A stretch of 54,205 bases of DNA from Kiloniella sp. (GTDB lineage Bacteria > Pseudomonadota > Alphaproteobacteria > UBA7985). The stretch is from contig NZET01000014.1 in the NCBI GenBank assembly GCA_002690455.1, forward strand, positions 1,293 through 55,497. Reading direction: 5' to 3'. Positions 53,067 through 54,205 of this stretch are shown here, one piece after another. Numbering within the stretch: the first letter of the stretch is position 1; every line of letters begins with the position of its first letter. Position numbers and translations under genes: made by a program. The notes beneath the pieces were generated by a model that was not told the origin of the DNA, made no database searches, and was given only the letters and a program-made list of their open reading frames with translations.

Positions 53067-53693
53067 TTAGCCCATGGGAGAGAACAAACGCGCACTGATT
53101 GCCTGTGCCAAAGCATCCGCGCCCACGCCGCTGCGAAAGCTCTCGACCACCCGATGATCGGCGTCCGTGAGGAAAATCAGCGTGGTGTGGTCCATCAGAT
53201 AGTCGGTAAAGGCCGCTTCGTCGTGGCGGGCGGCATAAACCGCCCATTCTGACTTGACCGCCTCGACCGCCGCTGACGAACCTGTAAACCCGGTGAGCTC
53301 GTCGGAAAACAGTGCCGTAAAGGCCGCCAGTACCGCTGGCGTGTCGCGAGCCGGATCAATGCTGATGAAAACAACGGCTTCATCAACCGCCGTCTGCTCA
53401 GCGGCCATAACCATGTCGAGCAGGCTGGTGGGACACATATCCGGGCAGGTCGTGTACCCGAAGGTGACAAGCATAGGGCGGCCGGCAAAGGCGACAGCCG
53501 TATCAACGACTTCACCTGCACCGCTGATCAGGGTGAAATCACCCCCGATTTGTAAAGGTTTGTCCGGCGGTGGTGGGGCCTGAAACGCCCAAAGGCCAAA
53601 ACCCGCAACCACCAGCAACAGAGAGATCAGCCCCAGCAAGGGTCTAAGCGCCTTCACAACAGGACCGGCAGCCCGTGTTGGCTGGATGACCAT
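53067..53693 (-). CDS. SCO1/SenC copper chaperone
   Basis: A 208-residue thioredoxin-fold protein that helps assemble the CuA site of cytochrome c oxidase in the periplasm. An N-terminal membrane anchor (about 18-38) precedes the domain. The copper ligands C83 and C87 (CPDMCP) and H169 (LMDHTTLIFL) are present. It begins 18 bases after the rplQ stop, so it may be transcribed from the ribosomal operon; no terminator is visible between them. Confidence 0.93.
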   Translation of the reverse strand: MVIQPTRAAGPVVKALRPLLGLISLLLVVAGFGLWAFQAPPPPDKPLQIGGDFTLISGAGEVVDTAVAFAGRPMLVTFGYTTCPDMCPTSLLDMVMAAEQTAVDEAVVFISIDPARDTPAVLAAFTALFSDELTGFTGSSAAVEAVKSEWAVYAARHDEAAFTDYLMDHTTLIFLTDADHRVVESFRSGVGADALAQAISARLFSPMG

Positions 53694-53711
53694 GGATGCG
53701 AAGAGGGCGCC

Positions 53712-54149
53712 CTATTCGTCGTCGTCTTCGAAGTCTTCATCATCGTCGTCATACATAGTCGGGCCACTATCCTGACCCTTGGCGTCGGGATCGCGATCTA
53801 CCAATTCGATAAAGGCCATCGGCGCCATATCACCGTAGCGGAAGCCAGCCTTCAGAACGCGAGTGTAACCACCATCGCGATTTTCGTAACGGCCCGCTAG
53901 TTCATCAAACAGCTTACTCGCCATTGCCGTATCATTGTGCAGCTGAGACAGCGCCTGACGCCGAGCCGCCAGTGTACCCTTCTTGCCCAGTGTAATCAGG
54001 CGCTCAACGTAGCGGCGCAGGTCCTTGGCTTTAGGCAGAGTGGTTTTGATCTGTTCGTGCTTAATCAATGCCGCTGCCATGTTGGCGAACATGGCCTTAC
54101 GGTGGGTGCTGGTCCGGTTGAGCTTACGCCCAGACATGCGGTGCCGCAT
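53712..54149 (-). CDS. rplQ: 50S ribosomal protein L17 with acidic tail
   Basis: A 145-residue L17, a large-subunit protein near the tunnel exit. The family block [20 protein letters not shown] with [20 protein letters not shown] and the [24 protein letters not shown] segment are canonical. The last 12 residues ([12 protein letters not shown]) are almost wholly acidic, an extension of the usual short tail. AAGGAG lies seven bases before the ATG. Confidence 0.98.
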   Translation of the reverse strand: MRHRMSGRKLNRTSTHRKAMFANMAAALIKHEQIKTTLPKAKDLRRYVERLITLGKKGTLAARRQALSQLHNDTAMASKLFDELAGRYENRDGGYTRVLKAGFRYGDMAPMAFIELVDRDPDAKGQDSGPTMYDDDDEDFEDDDE

Positions 54150-54205
54150 GGTACAACTCCTTATTCACGTGTTGTTAGCGCTTGTGCGCCGCCTGGGTGC
54201 CTCTG
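54150..54205 (-). other. Probable end of rpoA at the window edge
   Basis: rplQ is nearly always preceded by rpoA. In one minus-strand frame the sequence reads RGTQAAHKR and stops at 54175-54177, 25 bases before rplQ. All three frames contain a stop in this short piece, so the assignment rests on gene order and is weak. Confidence 0.3.

Noticed and set aside
1-54205. Mobile elements, defence islands or biosynthetic clusters
   Set aside because: No transposase, integrase, restriction, toxin-antitoxin or large synthase gene is visible; gene order is conserved core chromosome throughout.

Overview
The window is a stretch of core chromosome from an alphaproteobacterium of moderately high GC. The evidence is gene order: rpsB-tsf-pyrH-frr-uppS-cdsA-dxr-rseP-bamA-ompH-lpxD-fabZ-lpxA-lpxI-lpxB on one strand, rluD beside rpoH, dprA-topA-rnr, a DinB with an N-terminal zinc-ribbon extension, LpxI instead of LpxH, and a GatCAB amidotransferase. 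The order within the class cannot be decided from this sequence alone; an aerobic (SCO1/CuA assembly), LPS-bearing Gram-negative is clear. I see no rRNA or tRNA gene, insertion sequence, prophage, integrase or CRISPR array, and no gene-free stretch longer than about 240 bases.

Layout. 1-650: a GNAT acetyltransferase converging on a minus-strand unit. 647-6329 (minus): gatC-gatA-gatB-ridA-glycerate kinase-yfcG-like GST. 6390-16494 (plus): ruvX, a frameshifted dprA, topA, rnr, an S41 protease lipoprotein, rpmG (own promoter and strong terminator) and dinB. 16491-33225 (minus): the ribosome/envelope supercluster, rpsB to lpxB plus a YheT-type hydrolase, covering translation factors, UMP kinase, undecaprenyl and phospholipid precursors, MEP isoprenoids, outer-membrane protein assembly and lipid A. 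33446-36230 (minus): a universal stress protein and a two-gene ABC uptake system (ThiY- and ThiX-like) headed by a clear TPP riboswitch. 36340-44123: DUF192 protein, nitronate monooxygenase, iron alcohol dehydrogenase, MATE pump, then ppk-ppx for polyphosphate. 44174-49715 (minus): AsmA, glyoxalase I, rpoH, rluD. 49763-54149: threonine aldolase, an uncharacterised cysteine-rich lipoprotein, a renalase-like FAD enzyme, sco1 and rplQ.

Most of the window is ordinary housekeeping. The points that deserve a second look are: the one-base frameshift in dprA; a TPP riboswitch whose closing helix takes in the Shine-Dalgarno region and start codon of an uptake operon lacking a local ATPase; a ribosomal protein S2 with a tandem-repeat, histone-H1-like tail, echoed by Lys-rich tails on TopA, RNase R and Ppk; paired inverted repeats in the rpoH leader and around the rpsB promoter; and a possible small RNA or attenuator ending in an intrinsic terminator upstream of the unknown lipoprotein. 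I did not find a convincing undescribed multi-gene system.
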